Assembly (NCBI RefSeq): GCF_002865645.1
Contig: NW_020194618.1
Location: forward strand, 774,885-838,884
Direction of reading: 5' to 3'
Source: Hyaloscypha bicolor E
Lineage: Eukaryota > Ascomycota > Leotiomycetes > Helotiales > Hyaloscyphaceae
Length of the DNA: 64,000 nucleotides
In this document: one piece after another, positions 21,329 to 31,745 of the stretch
Layout: the number at the start of each line of letters is the position of its first letter
Position numbering within the stretch: position 1 is the first letter of the stretch
Made by a program: the position numbers and the translations under genes
The notes under the pieces: generated by a model
What the model was told of the DNA's origin: nothing
The model's input: only the letters and a program-made list of their open reading frames with translations
The model's database searches: none

Positions 21329-24220
21329 CTAAGCATAATTCCACAGATCAAAGCCCAACGCAAAATCCATGTCATCGAGCGTAATAACCCGATCCATATC
21401 CAAGAATTCTTGATCCATCAACAGATTCGACACAGCAAGTAACTCTGCTGTATCATGACTGGTGTGACCATTCACTTCTTGATGCATACTCTGCAATCCT
21501 GCACTCCTATCTTCGGTGTTGTTGAGGTTTGCGTACCAAGTGGGCGACAATCCAGTTGGACGTCGAATGTGGGTCTGTGAGCGCGGAGATATTGCTGAGG
21601 TGGGCGACTGTGTTGCGAAAGGAACTGTAGTGGAGGTCCCATACATGTGGCCGAATGTATTTGCACCGTCGCGAGGGCTCTGTCCAGACTGGTTGAGCTG
21701 CCTGAGATAGTTAGGGGCGGTCAATCGAGGACGCGGAGATGAAGATGTGGCTGCCAAGGGAGGTGGAATAGCAAGAGGAGGAAGAAGGCCACCATAGTTC
21801 GGGTCTAAGCGGAAGTTTGGAAGACCAGAACATTTTTGGTGCAAACACTGCAGATGCAAAAGGTATTTGCAGGCTAGATCTAGGTTTGAGGGGTGGATGG
21901 TGTTGTGCTCGGAGGAGTCGGTGGCTCCTCGACAGAGCTCAGACATCCGCTCGAGGTTCTCTAATAGAATGAAGTATTCGGGAAGAAGAGGGTTATTGAA
22001 GAATCGCCAGTGGACTTTTGAGAGTCAGAACGTTCCCGACAAATGCAGAATAAGGGTGCCTACCAAGCAGTATCCTTGCAGCAACGAAATTGCAGAGTGC
22101 AAATTGGCTGCTCAAGATGCCAATTTCAGTATGTTTCAAATATTTCTGACCAATGGATGCTGTCTCAATCGCTGCGGATTGGCAAGTGTCTGCGCTGCAG
22201 GAGCTCGGGAGTTTAACGAGACCATCCCAATCAGGTGGAGGGTACGCAATGTGCTGGTGCAAAAGTATCATGGACGTGTTATGAGTTATGTGTGCAAGAG
22301 TGAGGTTTGGATCCATGTTGATGAGGGCGGTGTCTCGTGAGACGTTCGAGTCTTTCCACTTTTGAGGGAGGAACATTTTCCAACTGCAATCAGGTCAGCG
22401 ACAGCTTCAAATGAAAATACCTTTAATTTTAGGGCATCATGTCAGGTCCACATCTGCCAGAATGGAGACCTACTGAACAAGCCGCAAATCCAGCTCTTTG
22501 AACCTTGTGAGCCAACTACTAAATTCGGAAGCATCACGAAAATTGACTCTCTGCTGCAAGAAGAAAGATGTGACTTGACTCAGAGATTCTGTCGCTTCAA
22601 TACAATAGGCAAAAGCACCGAGTTTCGAAGTGTCCACTGGTCCAACGCACGAGGTTGCAGTGGGACTTCGATGATCAGTCTCATGCTCCGATGTGGGGTA
22701 GTGGGCTGGAATATAAGCAACGGAGTTGCCGATCTTTGCAGCTGCTTTGTTCCAGATCCCAAAGTATGGAGTCAAAGCAGGTGTTCCTTTATGCCACAGC
22801 TCGCCATCGCAAGGGAGCCGACGTTGCACGTCGTCTGATGTTAAGCTTGTGCTCCATCTAGGTCATCGATCAGTCCGGATCTGGGCGATATTGCTGGAGA
22901 GCGAGCTACTCACCCTGTGGTTATAGAACAGAACCTGCATACCCTTAGTAGATATTCGTGCATAGCTATGTTGAAACATACCTGTCTAAGAGAAATACAT
23001 TCCAGAAGACTCTCCTTCGATCCTCTGACTCTGTCCAATCTACCGGACTATCCAGTAGTGAAAGCGGAGCTGACAAGGAGCCGCGCTGTAAAGTATCCGG
23101 TTCAACAGTGAGCTGTAGATACTCGACAGTTCTCGTCAATGAGCCGATGATGGACCAAGCCTTGCACACCTGTCCAGTGATGATCTGTATATTTTCGTCG
23201 GCAATGATAGATCAGAGACGGGCTAAACTCACTGCAGTAGATGCTACAATGATCAGTGCCTGTACATTCTCTATAGTCAGACTATCCAACGCATTCAAAA
23301 TCACGGTATTTCTGGAAAGCTCCACTTGACGCTCTATATCTGACTTCTCGATGTTGAGATTTTCAAGATCCAAACGATGCATTGAAGCATACACGATTGC
23401 GTGCAGAATGAGCTCGAGCTTGGTTCGCTTGTGAGGGTCTTCGATATCTCTCCTGAACCGTAATGGGTGAAGGAAAGGAATCCAGTGATGTGTACTAGAG
23501 AAGAACGCATCGATAGTGGCGCTCAGTATCTTATCCGATGGCAAGGAACTAGGAGCCTCGTCGCCATCAGTGGGTGTCTGACGTCCATTCATTGAACCAC
23601 CCCTTTTGCGTTTTCTAGATGGACCTTCGCTCTCAAGAGTTTCGGTTGTATCCTTCGCAATGGAATCGCTGTCCCTGCAAGACTGAAGACTCTCCCTGGC
23701 ATCGTGATTACCGCTCAGGGCTCGACCAAGCAGGCCGGTCTGGGGTTGGAGCTCTTTTGCAAGCAATATTGATGCGTGGTAAATGCAGCCATGCTCATTT
23801 CCTGACTGTTTCTGGTTGCCTTCGCCATCGAGGAGGATCCTTTCCAACACCTCTACTCTCATTAACCTCAAAGATCAATGAGATTGACAAGGTAAACATA
23901 CCAAGACGTCTGTTCAAGGCCTCAATAGCACCGCTTTTCACACCGGGCTTATCTCTTCGCTCGTATTGGCACGTGCATCCTACCAGGGCATGTCATTAAG
24001 ATGGTTCAAGGTGGATACCAATTCCAATACCTAATCTGGTACATTGAGAGCAGCTCGGACTTTCACGAGAACATTTCAGCTTCCTTTTTCGACACGACTG
24101 GCATGCTGGGATCTCGTCTTCACGAACAGAATGGCTGGATCCGTTCTTCTCTGAGTTATTCTCTGCTGGAGGTGGCTGGGACGCATCTTCCTGCAGGCCC
24201 GACGCTTGAATCTGAGGCAT
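21329..24220 (-). CDS. Zn2Cys6 transcription factor with fungal-specific TF domain
   Basis: Eight exons: 24220-24031, 23979-23902, 23852-23233, 23184-22982, 22943-22914, 22857-22474, 22383-22063 (end at 22064) and 22014-21329; predicted 836 aa. The zinc cluster at about residues 40-70 is [30 protein letters not shown], the last Cys pair lying across intron 1; ALNRRL then starts a short dimerisation coil. A basic KRKRGG stretch precedes the Fungal_trans domain ([71 protein letters not shown]). The tail is Ser/Pro/Asn-rich and acidic, an activation-domain type. Includes a 30-nt micro-exon. Its place between GH88 and the permease, divergent to the latter, marks it as the pathway regulator. Confidence 0.87.
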
Positions 24221-24245
24221 GATGCATGGGGTCCACCATGGCCGT

Positions 24246-24278
24246 CGGAAGGGCTCCGAGGTTTCTTTTCGGTGGCCG
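24246..24278. promoter_or_regulatory. CGG-N7-CCG and CGG-N3-CCG in the regulator-permease promoter
   Basis: CGG aagggct CCG at 24246-24258 and CGG tgg CCG at 24270-24278, just upstream of the regulator start in the 395-bp divergent promoter. The N7 spacing matches 19389-19401. Candidate autoregulatory and cluster-regulatory site; inferred only from pattern. Confidence 0.4.
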
Positions 24279-24615
24279 GAAAGGGCTGCGATGCACAGAT
24301 TGTTGGCAGAACTGATAGGCTAAGACTCATATCAAGCGGTTGATGTTGTTGATATGTATGTCACGGAAAATTGGAAGAAGTCTCGGGCATGCTTACCCCG
24401 ATGCCCATCTCCAATAATCTCCATGCCCCACTTTGTCCCCAGGATTCCCCCGCAACACGTGATTTTCTCCTCTTTGTCACATATACCTCGGTGGATATAT
24501 TTCCAAGCTTCACGCACTTCTTTCAGAGATGCCCACAAGGGCCCGGAGTCTTCACTCTTAAATATCTGGTATTGGAAGTCGAAGGCAGTGGATAGTTCCC
24601 ATTGCAGCTGCCGCC

Positions 24616-26604
24616 ATGTCACACACCGTCGACCATCGCCAGGTCGCCATCGGCAGTGATGAGCCTGTCGTGTTGACAGAAGTTGCTTCTGAGATTGTAG
24701 TGAGCCCTGCTACGGCCAAGTCGAGATCGTTCTTGGGTCTACTCAAGTACATGGTGGATTGGTACCCAAAGAGCTACTCTGCCTTGGAGAGAAAAACAGT
24801 CTTCAAGCTGGACTGTTTCCTGTTGCCAGTCTGTGGAATTATGTGTAAGTGGACCTGGACTCACTCTATTGATACGCACTAATCTTCTAAATAGTCTTTT
24901 TGAAATGGTTGGATCAGTCAAATGTCAATAATGCCTATGTGTCAGGCATGAAAGAAGAGCTGAACTTGAATGGCAACCAGTAAGATGAGAACTGACCTTC
25001 CAGCTTCTGATTCTGACGACATCATAGATACTCACTTTTCGGCACCTTCTACAACATTGGATACTTGGCTTTCCAAATCCCGTCTCTACTTATCCTGTCT
25101 CGACCCCATCTTGCCCGCTATTTCATCCCGACATGCGAGGTTCTCTGGTCGATCCTTACCTTCAGTCAGAGCAGAATGGAAAATGCTGCAACGATCTATG
25201 GGACACGATTCTTACTTGGGGTTCTTGAGACCCCCGTTGCATCCGGATCCCTTTATGTCCTATCCTCCTGGTGTAGGTGTTGGGGGAGAAACCTTTTCCT
25301 ATTTCGGACTGTTTCATGACTTTCTCCTGAGACAATGTCCTCTCCCGAAACAAACTTAGTCTAGAAATGCTAACTCCCCCGTTACCTAGACCGCCCCGAC
25401 GAGCTCTACAAACGTGCAGGCGTTTGGTACGTTTGCAACAATGCTGGAGTCATGTTTGGAGGCTACATGCAAGCGGCAGCGTATACGAATCTGAATGGAG
25501 TCGGAGGAATGGCAGGTTGGAGATGGCTGTTTATCATTGACGGCATCTTCAGTCTACCCATTGCCCTTCTCGGATACTTCATCTTCCCGGGTCTACCAGC
25601 CAGTGGCAAACCTTGGTGGCTCACCGCCGACCAGTATCAACTTGCGAAGAAACGAATGAACGAAGAGGGCATGGAGGACAGCGTGAAGTTCAGCAAGACC
25701 AAAATAAAGGCTATGTTGAAGAGGTTGTTCACAAATTGGCATTTCTACATCGCCGTTCTCACCTACACATTGTAGGTGTTCAAGTTCTCCTCGGCTGATA
25801 CATGCACTAACTTGAAGCTTTCTTCTCAGTTTCCTCTCCTCTGGTTACCCCAACGGACAGATGGGTCTCTGGCTTAAGGCCGAGAACAAATTGGGGGCGC
25901 ACTGGACTGTGCCACAGATCAACACCATACCAACGGGCGTATCAGCTGTTTCGATCGTGTCCACGCTTCTACTTACCTCGTTGTGCATGCTCTACCCTCT
26001 GTGGGTAATCATGAGTATTAATCAGGCAATCTTGTTGTTCGCTTGCTTGTGTTTGCTGATTTGGAATATTCCAGTGGCATTGAAATGTAAGGAAATCTCA
26101 TACCAAGGCGGCTCCAACTTCATACTAACTTCGAATATAGTTTTGTCTTTCTACCTGTTTGGCTTCACAGCCCCAGTAACACCAATCTTGATTCCTTGGG
26201 TCAATCGTATCTTGAGAGATGACGCCGAAGCACGAGCCTTCACAACTGGCGCAATGGTAAGAATGACCCTATTATTCAATTCTGAAAGATTGCTAATAGT
26301 ATGAAGTTGACATTCGGCTGGGGTTTGAATGCAGGCTTCCCCATCGCCGTATTTCCCGTTGTAGAAGGCAAGACACACTTCTTTGCATGTATAAAGCTCT
26401 TTACTGACCAGCTTCGCAGCTCCTCGGTGGAAGAAAGGCTATGCCACAGATCTCGCTTTCATTTTCATGGTTTGGGCCTTGTTCACGCTCGGACAATATC
26501 TGGAAAAGCGGGATGAGAAAAAGGCGGCTAGAAACCGAGTCATTGATGAGGAATCGAAACTTGATGAAAAGGCCTCTCACGTGGAAATTATTAAAGTGGA
26601 CTGA
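24616..26604 (+). CDS. MFS permease of the ACS (Dal5/Liz1-like) family
   Basis: Eight exons: 24616-24844, 24895-24979, 25028-25272, 25390-25771, 25830-26086, 26141-26256, 26307-26367, 26420-26604; predicted 519 aa. Typical ACS-family marks: [19 protein letters not shown] after TM1, [51 protein letters not shown], then the central loop, and [25 protein letters not shown] and APRWKKGY at the end. About 12 membrane segments. The family imports carboxylate-bearing small molecules (allantoate, pantothenate, nicotinate, sugar acids), so an oligouronide or uronate substrate is plausible here. The intron before APRWKKGY uses a GC donor (GCAAGA at 26368), which is the only solution keeping frame. Confidence 0.88.
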
Positions 26605-27635
26605 TTGGTGGACAAAATCTCGAGTTGGTTCGAGTTGAGAGGATTAGATGCCGCGTGATGCAACGGGTTGCTGAAGATGGAGTCTTTCCAATTAATTGAT
26701 AATTGTATAAAACACTGTGCAAGAACCGCCAATTCATAATCATCAGCAACTGGTGTAAGATTATGTGATTGGTTGAACTGAAGGCCGATTCAAGTAACTT
26801 TGCCGGACAGAAAGAAGGATGACTCTATGCTCTGAATATGCCCTCAACTGACGACAGTCCACTCGTGAATCAGGGAAAGGAGGACGCGAGAAACCAATCC
26901 AATCAACATATAAGAAGCAGTACAGGGAGCAACCAAGAAATTAACTCTTCCTGTTCCTCCCCTCTTCACTTACGGTTACATATATCCCAGAAGAATGGTA
27001 GCCTTTGAGGACCCAACGTCGAGCATAAGAAAGGCCACTGAAGTAACACCACTACTGAAACTTAATAGACACCTCATCAATGGACAAACGTTCATCCTCT
27101 CAAGAGAGCTTGGTGCACATACCCACCAGATCTAAGAAGAAGAAACCCGGCCATGTCGGCACAAATTCTTAGCAAGTCTCGCCCGACGACCAGCAAACGG
27201 GAAATCTGGTCGATAGTTTCTAATCAGCCCGTTCAAATTGCATGCCTCAATAAGAGACTTCTCCAAATGATGAAGGCTAAGATAGCTCAGAAAGCGAAAA
27301 AGATCTCGGGGAAGAACGGGAAGCTCAAGGAGGAGTGGGCAAGCTAGCCATGGGTGGTGTGGAAGGGCGGATGCGTCATGCCTTTTGGGCTTCTGAAAGC
27401 ACTTTCGAGTAAACAGAGATCTTTGAATAAAGCTGCACATAGTCGAGTAGATGAATCAGGAGTAGAGGACAATTGAAAGCAGACGGAAGCCAGAAGTAGA
27501 TGCAAAACAATGATGTTTCGTTCGACCTGAGAATTGCGAAACCGTGATTGGCTCACAGTCGGGAAAATGTGCCGCTTGAAAAAACGGCTCCAGAATTTCT
27601 CGACCTTCACATCAACGCCTTCAACGACTGCGAGT
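26605..27635. other. Spacer with one doubtful short ORF
   Basis: A 64-codon plus-strand frame at 27153-27347 is Lys-rich at its end (KAKIAQKAKKISGK) and resembles nothing I know. The DNA upstream of 27567 probably holds the RSM22 promoter. Confidence 0.4.
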
Positions 27636-30065
27636 ATGTTGACAGCTCGCAAAGCTCCCAGGGCATGTCAGTCATGTCGTGTGCAGCTGCTCTCTCTCTT
27701 TGAACACGGCTTTACTCAGCCTGCGAGCCCCAATGCGTCACGACTGCGATACAGCCCCCAAAGCCTTCCAGCTCCTCAGCCTCGCCACAGTTTAACTGTC
27801 AGAAGATTCACAACCACCCAAATTCGAGCAGACGAACCCAAGCAAGATCTGCCAGAGGTCGTGGAGGCAAGGGCAGTGAGCATTGAGTCGATAGTCAGGC
27901 AGGCAAGACAGACGTTTGGGGAAACGCTTCCGAAGGATTATCTCTCGACAGAGGAATACGTGCTCTACGAACGATTATATGGCCCACCCCTACGCGAAAC
28001 GAGACCGGATGACCTGGAATATATACCTGATGGAGGAGAGGAGGCCACAGGGGACAGTGTACGAAATGTGCTGTTGAAGGAGACCGGAAATGGAGAATTT
28101 GAAGAAATCGAATTTGATCCTGCGCTGGGATTTTCTGTCATTGAAGATGGAATGTCCGCGGCGGACTATGAAGTGGACGAATTAGAACTGAATGCAGAGG
28201 AAGAGATCATTGCGGGCGAAGCTCTAGAAGCTGCTCTCGCTGAGCAGGCCGAGTCTCAAATGTCTGCAGAAGGTGAGGATATAGTCCAAGCCCAGGGGAA
28301 GAACCAGAGGGAGATTAATGCGATATCACGACTTCAACGAGATATGGATGAAGTCGTGGCACCGCCGGCTTACGAGGAGGACGATATTGACGAAGAGTAT
28401 GAGGAGGACCTGGAAGAGGACCAGGAGGAGGAAGAATATGAGGAAAACGAGTCAGATACCTACCTCGATTCCGACACCACTCGAACACATCCGCATACAA
28501 TGACTGCACGATCCGGTACGAATCCAGCTACATTGTCATTGCCCGAGGAGCAGATGATAAAGCCCATGTCCGAACTGCTCGCCCGAGCGGACATGAAACA
28601 TATTAGGGAGGCTGCGGAAAAGGCATTTGGCGGGAAGGGTTTGCCATATTCCTCCTCGACGCCCGCATCGAAGAAGTTACTTCCGCAGAAGCATATCGGG
28701 CTAGATGCTTCACAGCACAGGATGTCTGAGATCGAGGCAGATGCGTATATTGCGGGTGTCTTGCCAGGTACCTATGCGTCTGTTATGAGTACCCTGGTGG
28801 AAGTCCGAAAGCGTCTTGGGAGGGAATGGTTGCGCGACCTGATCTTCCGAGAGGGCGGAGAAGGGCCTAGAGTGCTGGATGCTGGTGCAGGAGGGGCTGG
28901 TATAATTGCGTGGAAGGAGGTCTTGCAAGCGGAATGGGATGTTCTGAAGGACGAAGGTATCGTGAAAGGGGGAAACCCTCCATCTGGAAAAGCTACAGTT
29001 CTAACGGGTTCGAACTCTCTCCGGCATCGAATATCAAAGCTGCTTGATAATACCACGTTTCTCCCTCGTCTGCCCGATTATATCCATGCTTCAAATCTAG
29101 AAACCCACCTGGATGGGTCTCCTGCCCAAGGACGCAAAGCTTTCGATGTCATAATCGCACCCCACACATTGTTTCCTTTGAAAGAGGACTTTCGACGCAA
29201 GAACATGGTCCAGAACCTGTGGTCACTTCTCAACCCCAATGGCGGTGTTCTGATTCTCATTGAGAAAGGCTTGCCTCGCGGATTCGAGGCAATAGCAGGT
29301 GCAAGATCTCTCCTCCTTAACTCGCATATCTCGTCGCCTGGAGATACAGCCTTAGAGTCTCGGATCGAATCAGCAGACGCCGAACGCTTCATTGCAAAGG
29401 AGGAGGGCATGATAATTGCACCTTGCACGAACCACTCGAAATGCCCAATGTATCCAATTCCTGGGCTCAGTACAGGCAGAAAGGATTTCTGCCATTTCGA
29501 GCAAAGATTTATTCGCCCTGCATATCTGCAGCGATTACTGGGTGCCAAGATCCGCAATCACGAAGACGTCAAATACAGCTATGTCGCGGTCCGCCGTGGT
29601 GTTGATGCTAGAAAGGCTACAAACGCCTTGATGCAAGGTGAGGAAGCCACTCTTCAATCATTTGAAGGCTATGAAGGACACGATTTGCCCGATGCCGAAA
29701 CAGAGATGTCTTTGGAAGCAAGCGATATCAAGTTCCATCCTTTGTCCCTACCTCGCTCAGTTCTTCCGCCGCTTAAGCGTCGTGGACATGTCACCCTTGA
29801 TCTCTGTACCCCATCCGGCAAGCTAGAGCGCTGGACCGTTCCTAAGAGTTTCAGCCGAACTGCATATCGAGATGCGCGAAAATCGAAATGGGGAGATCTT
29901 TGGGCGCTGGGCGCAAAGACCAGAACGCCGAGACCACCTCGACTCGGTAGACTGGGAGAAAATGGCAAGGGAAAGGCGAAGAAGGTGAAGGGCATTCGAG
30001 ATGGAAGGATGGGCAAAGGTGGAAAGAAGATGAAGAAGCATCAGTTTAATGAAGACGATTTGTGA
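27636..30065 (+). CDS. RSM22: Mitochondrial small-subunit protein Rsm22 (methyltransferase-like)
   Basis: One exon; 809 aa from the start chosen at 27636, because the segment after it (MLTARKAPRACQSCRVQLLS ... RRFTTTQIRA) is a good mitochondrial presequence. The frame is open back to 27534 with further Met codons, so a start at 27567 is possible. An acidic low-complexity stretch (EEDDIDEEYEEDLEEDQEEE) lies at about 240-280. The Rsm22 domain (PF09243) follows: YASVMSTLVEVRKRLG, VLDAGAGGAGIIAWKE (SAM-like motif), FDVIIAPHTLFPL, NPNGGVLILIEKGLPRGFE, then CTNHSKCPMY and FCHFEQRF, whose cysteines bind a cluster in this family. The tail is Lys/Gly-rich and RNA-binding in character. Role: assembly and function of the mitochondrial small ribosomal subunit. 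Confidence 0.93.
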   Translation: MLTARKAPRACQSCRVQLLSLFEHGFTQPASPNASRLRYSPQSLPAPQPRHSLTVRRFTTTQIRADEPKQDLPEVVEARAVSIESIVRQARQTFGETLPKDYLSTEEYVLYERLYGPPLRETRPDDLEYIPDGGEEATGDSVRNVLLKETGNGEFEEIEFDPALGFSVIEDGMSAADYEVDELELNAEEEIIAGEALEAALAEQAESQMSAEGEDIVQAQGKNQREINAISRLQRDMDEVVAPPAYEEDDIDEEYEEDLEEDQEEEEYEENESDTYLDSDTTRTHPHTMTARSGTNPATLSLPEEQMIKPMSELLARADMKHIREAAEKAFGGKGLPYSSSTPASKKLLPQKHIGLDASQHRMSEIEADAYIAGVLPGTYASVMSTLVEVRKRLGREWLRDLIFREGGEGPRVLDAGAGGAGIIAWKEVLQAEWDVLKDEGIVKGGNPPSGKATVLTGSNSLRHRISKLLDNTTFLPRLPDYIHASNLETHLDGSPAQGRKAFDVIIAPHTLFPLKEDFRRKNMVQNLWSLLNPNGGVLILIEKGLPRGFEAIAGARSLLLNSHISSPGDTALESRIESADAERFIAKEEGMIIAPCTNHSKCPMYPIPGLSTGRKDFCHFEQRFIRPAYLQRLLGAKIRNHEDVKYSYVAVRRGVDARKATNALMQGEEATLQSFEGYEGHDLPDAETEMSLEASDIKFHPLSLPRSVLPPLKRRGHVTLDLCTPSGKLERWTVPKSFSRTAYRDARKSKWGDLWALGAKTRTPRPPRLGRLGENGKGKAKKVKGIRDGRMGKGGKKMKKHQFNEDDL

Positions 30066-30189
30066 TGAAGTGTATTAAAACCTTTTACGGGTGGTTTGCG
30101 TAAACGGAGTCAGATCTCTGCTCTTCAAATATTGTATTATACTCTAGGGCGTGCCCAGCATGATCCAGGTCCAGAACCTTTCAAAACGA

Positions 30190-31190
30190 ACCACTCCAAG
30201 ACACGTCCCTAGCCCAATGCCTCCATCATCTCAGTCCTTCCTCACTTTGGAATGTTCGGCGGCTCCTGGGACATTTATTCACTGTCGTCCACTGGCTCCA
30301 GGATGCGCCGGCTACACACCCGATCTTTGTAAGATCTTACTTCAGCAATCAAGAGCAGGTTTCTACACTTCATGGAAACCCAGCGCAACCTCAAAATGAT
30401 ACCTCATAGCGTCAAAAGTCGCTCACCAGTTGGGACCATAATCTTCGTAGTCCTCTGTTGTCTCGATCCCCTCCTTCAATACGCCGTCCTGGCTCATGGC
30501 TTGTGGGGTCCTTTCCTCGACCTTCTCAACGTCTCTTCTTCAGCTCCGGATGTGTCCCTAGGCCTATCCACCAAATCCCTGATCCTTCTAGCAATGACTC
30601 TCGGGTCGATCATAAAGAAAATCTACACTATTCTCTACACAGCAAATGAAATAAGGCCCATATCCAGCGCAGCGATCATCTCAGCCCCGCAACCAGTTTT
30701 CACCTCCGCAAATTCAATTATTTCTCTCACTACCGCTATATTATTCTTCACACCAGGAGTTCTCTCCAGTAATACCAAGTATGGGATATCTCTGGTCTTT
30801 ATGTAAGAACTGTTGACTATATCATAAGCTATCAGGCGAGATCATCTCCGACATACAACACAAGAAGTTTAAAGACGATCCCAAGGATACTGGGAAGCTG
30901 TATGCGGTTGGTTTCTTTTAATTTGCTAGAAATGTCAATTATAGTTCGAATTTGATAAGGAGGGTTGTGTATGCTGTTGCAAGTGGATGGTGGGTTTATG
31001 GATTGCTGTGTCTGGTGATGTTTGCCGGGCAAATTTTGATGATGGGTGTGCCGGTTGTGGATAGGTATTGTGCGAAGAGGGTGAGCTTTCCCCCAATGGT
31101 GGTGAATGGTGCTAATGGGGATAGTAGAGGGCTCAGTGGGTTGAGTATAAGAAAAGGGTGCCGCATAAGTTGATTCCTGGGGTTATTTGA
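30190..31190 (+). pseudogene. Steroid 5-alpha-reductase/DUF1295-like membrane protein, broken
   Basis: Reading one frame: NASIISVLPHFGMFGG, then a long open piece (30333-30806) with several membrane segments (SVKSRSPVGTIIFVVLCC, LGLSTKSLILLAMTLG), then GEIISDIQHKKFKDDPKDTG, RRVVYAVASGWWVYGLL, VPVVDRYCAKR and AQWVEYKKRVPHKLIPGVI with the stop at 31188. The last block is the conserved C-terminus of DUF1295/steroid-reductase-fold proteins (YGxxWxxYKxxVxxxLIPG). The frame is broken by TAG at 30210 and TAA at 30330, both possible C-to-T changes of CAG/CAA, and the junction after GISLVF does not splice in frame. I call it a pseudogene; a misread base could alter this. Confidence 0.6.
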
Positions 31191-31745
31191 AGACAAAGTT
31201 GAAACATTTCAACAGAGGTACTTTGGCCAGGTAATAGTGGAAGAAGTATTCATACGAGAGTGCGATGATACTATCATTTACTGCTCTTGTTTCTTGTGGT
31301 TTGCGTAAGATTACAATGAAGGGTCTTAAGGTCAAGTCTCGTGATCCCATGCTCAGGGGCTCCAGCTTGTCACGCTGAATGCGGTCTCTTGAGGTCACCG
31401 TGAAGAGTCTTTAGAGATATAAATTGCAGGTGAAGTAGAGGCTGGAGTTGTGCACAGTAGAAACCTTTCCAGACTGCACAACGAGTCTTTATCGAGGCTT
31501 TGTAGAAACCTTTAGAGAAGAAACTCCCCGCATGTAGGGCGGAAGGACCAGGAAAGAATCAAGATTTCTACACTCTGTGTAACCCGTCGATACACGCCTG
31601 GCATTGGTTCCTCAATATTTGCTAGTGATTGCCGGAAAAAGTAAAGTTTGTGTGTTGCCCCTTCCTTGCTTCGCCCGCTCCTTCCATAACTGACCTCAAA
31701 AATGTTCAGATTGTCCCTCTCCAACTCCTGAACATTATCGCTGCA

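Noticed and set aside
28315..29826. Several 60-160 codon ORFs on both strands inside RSM22
   Set aside because: Shadows of one long, clearly coding frame.
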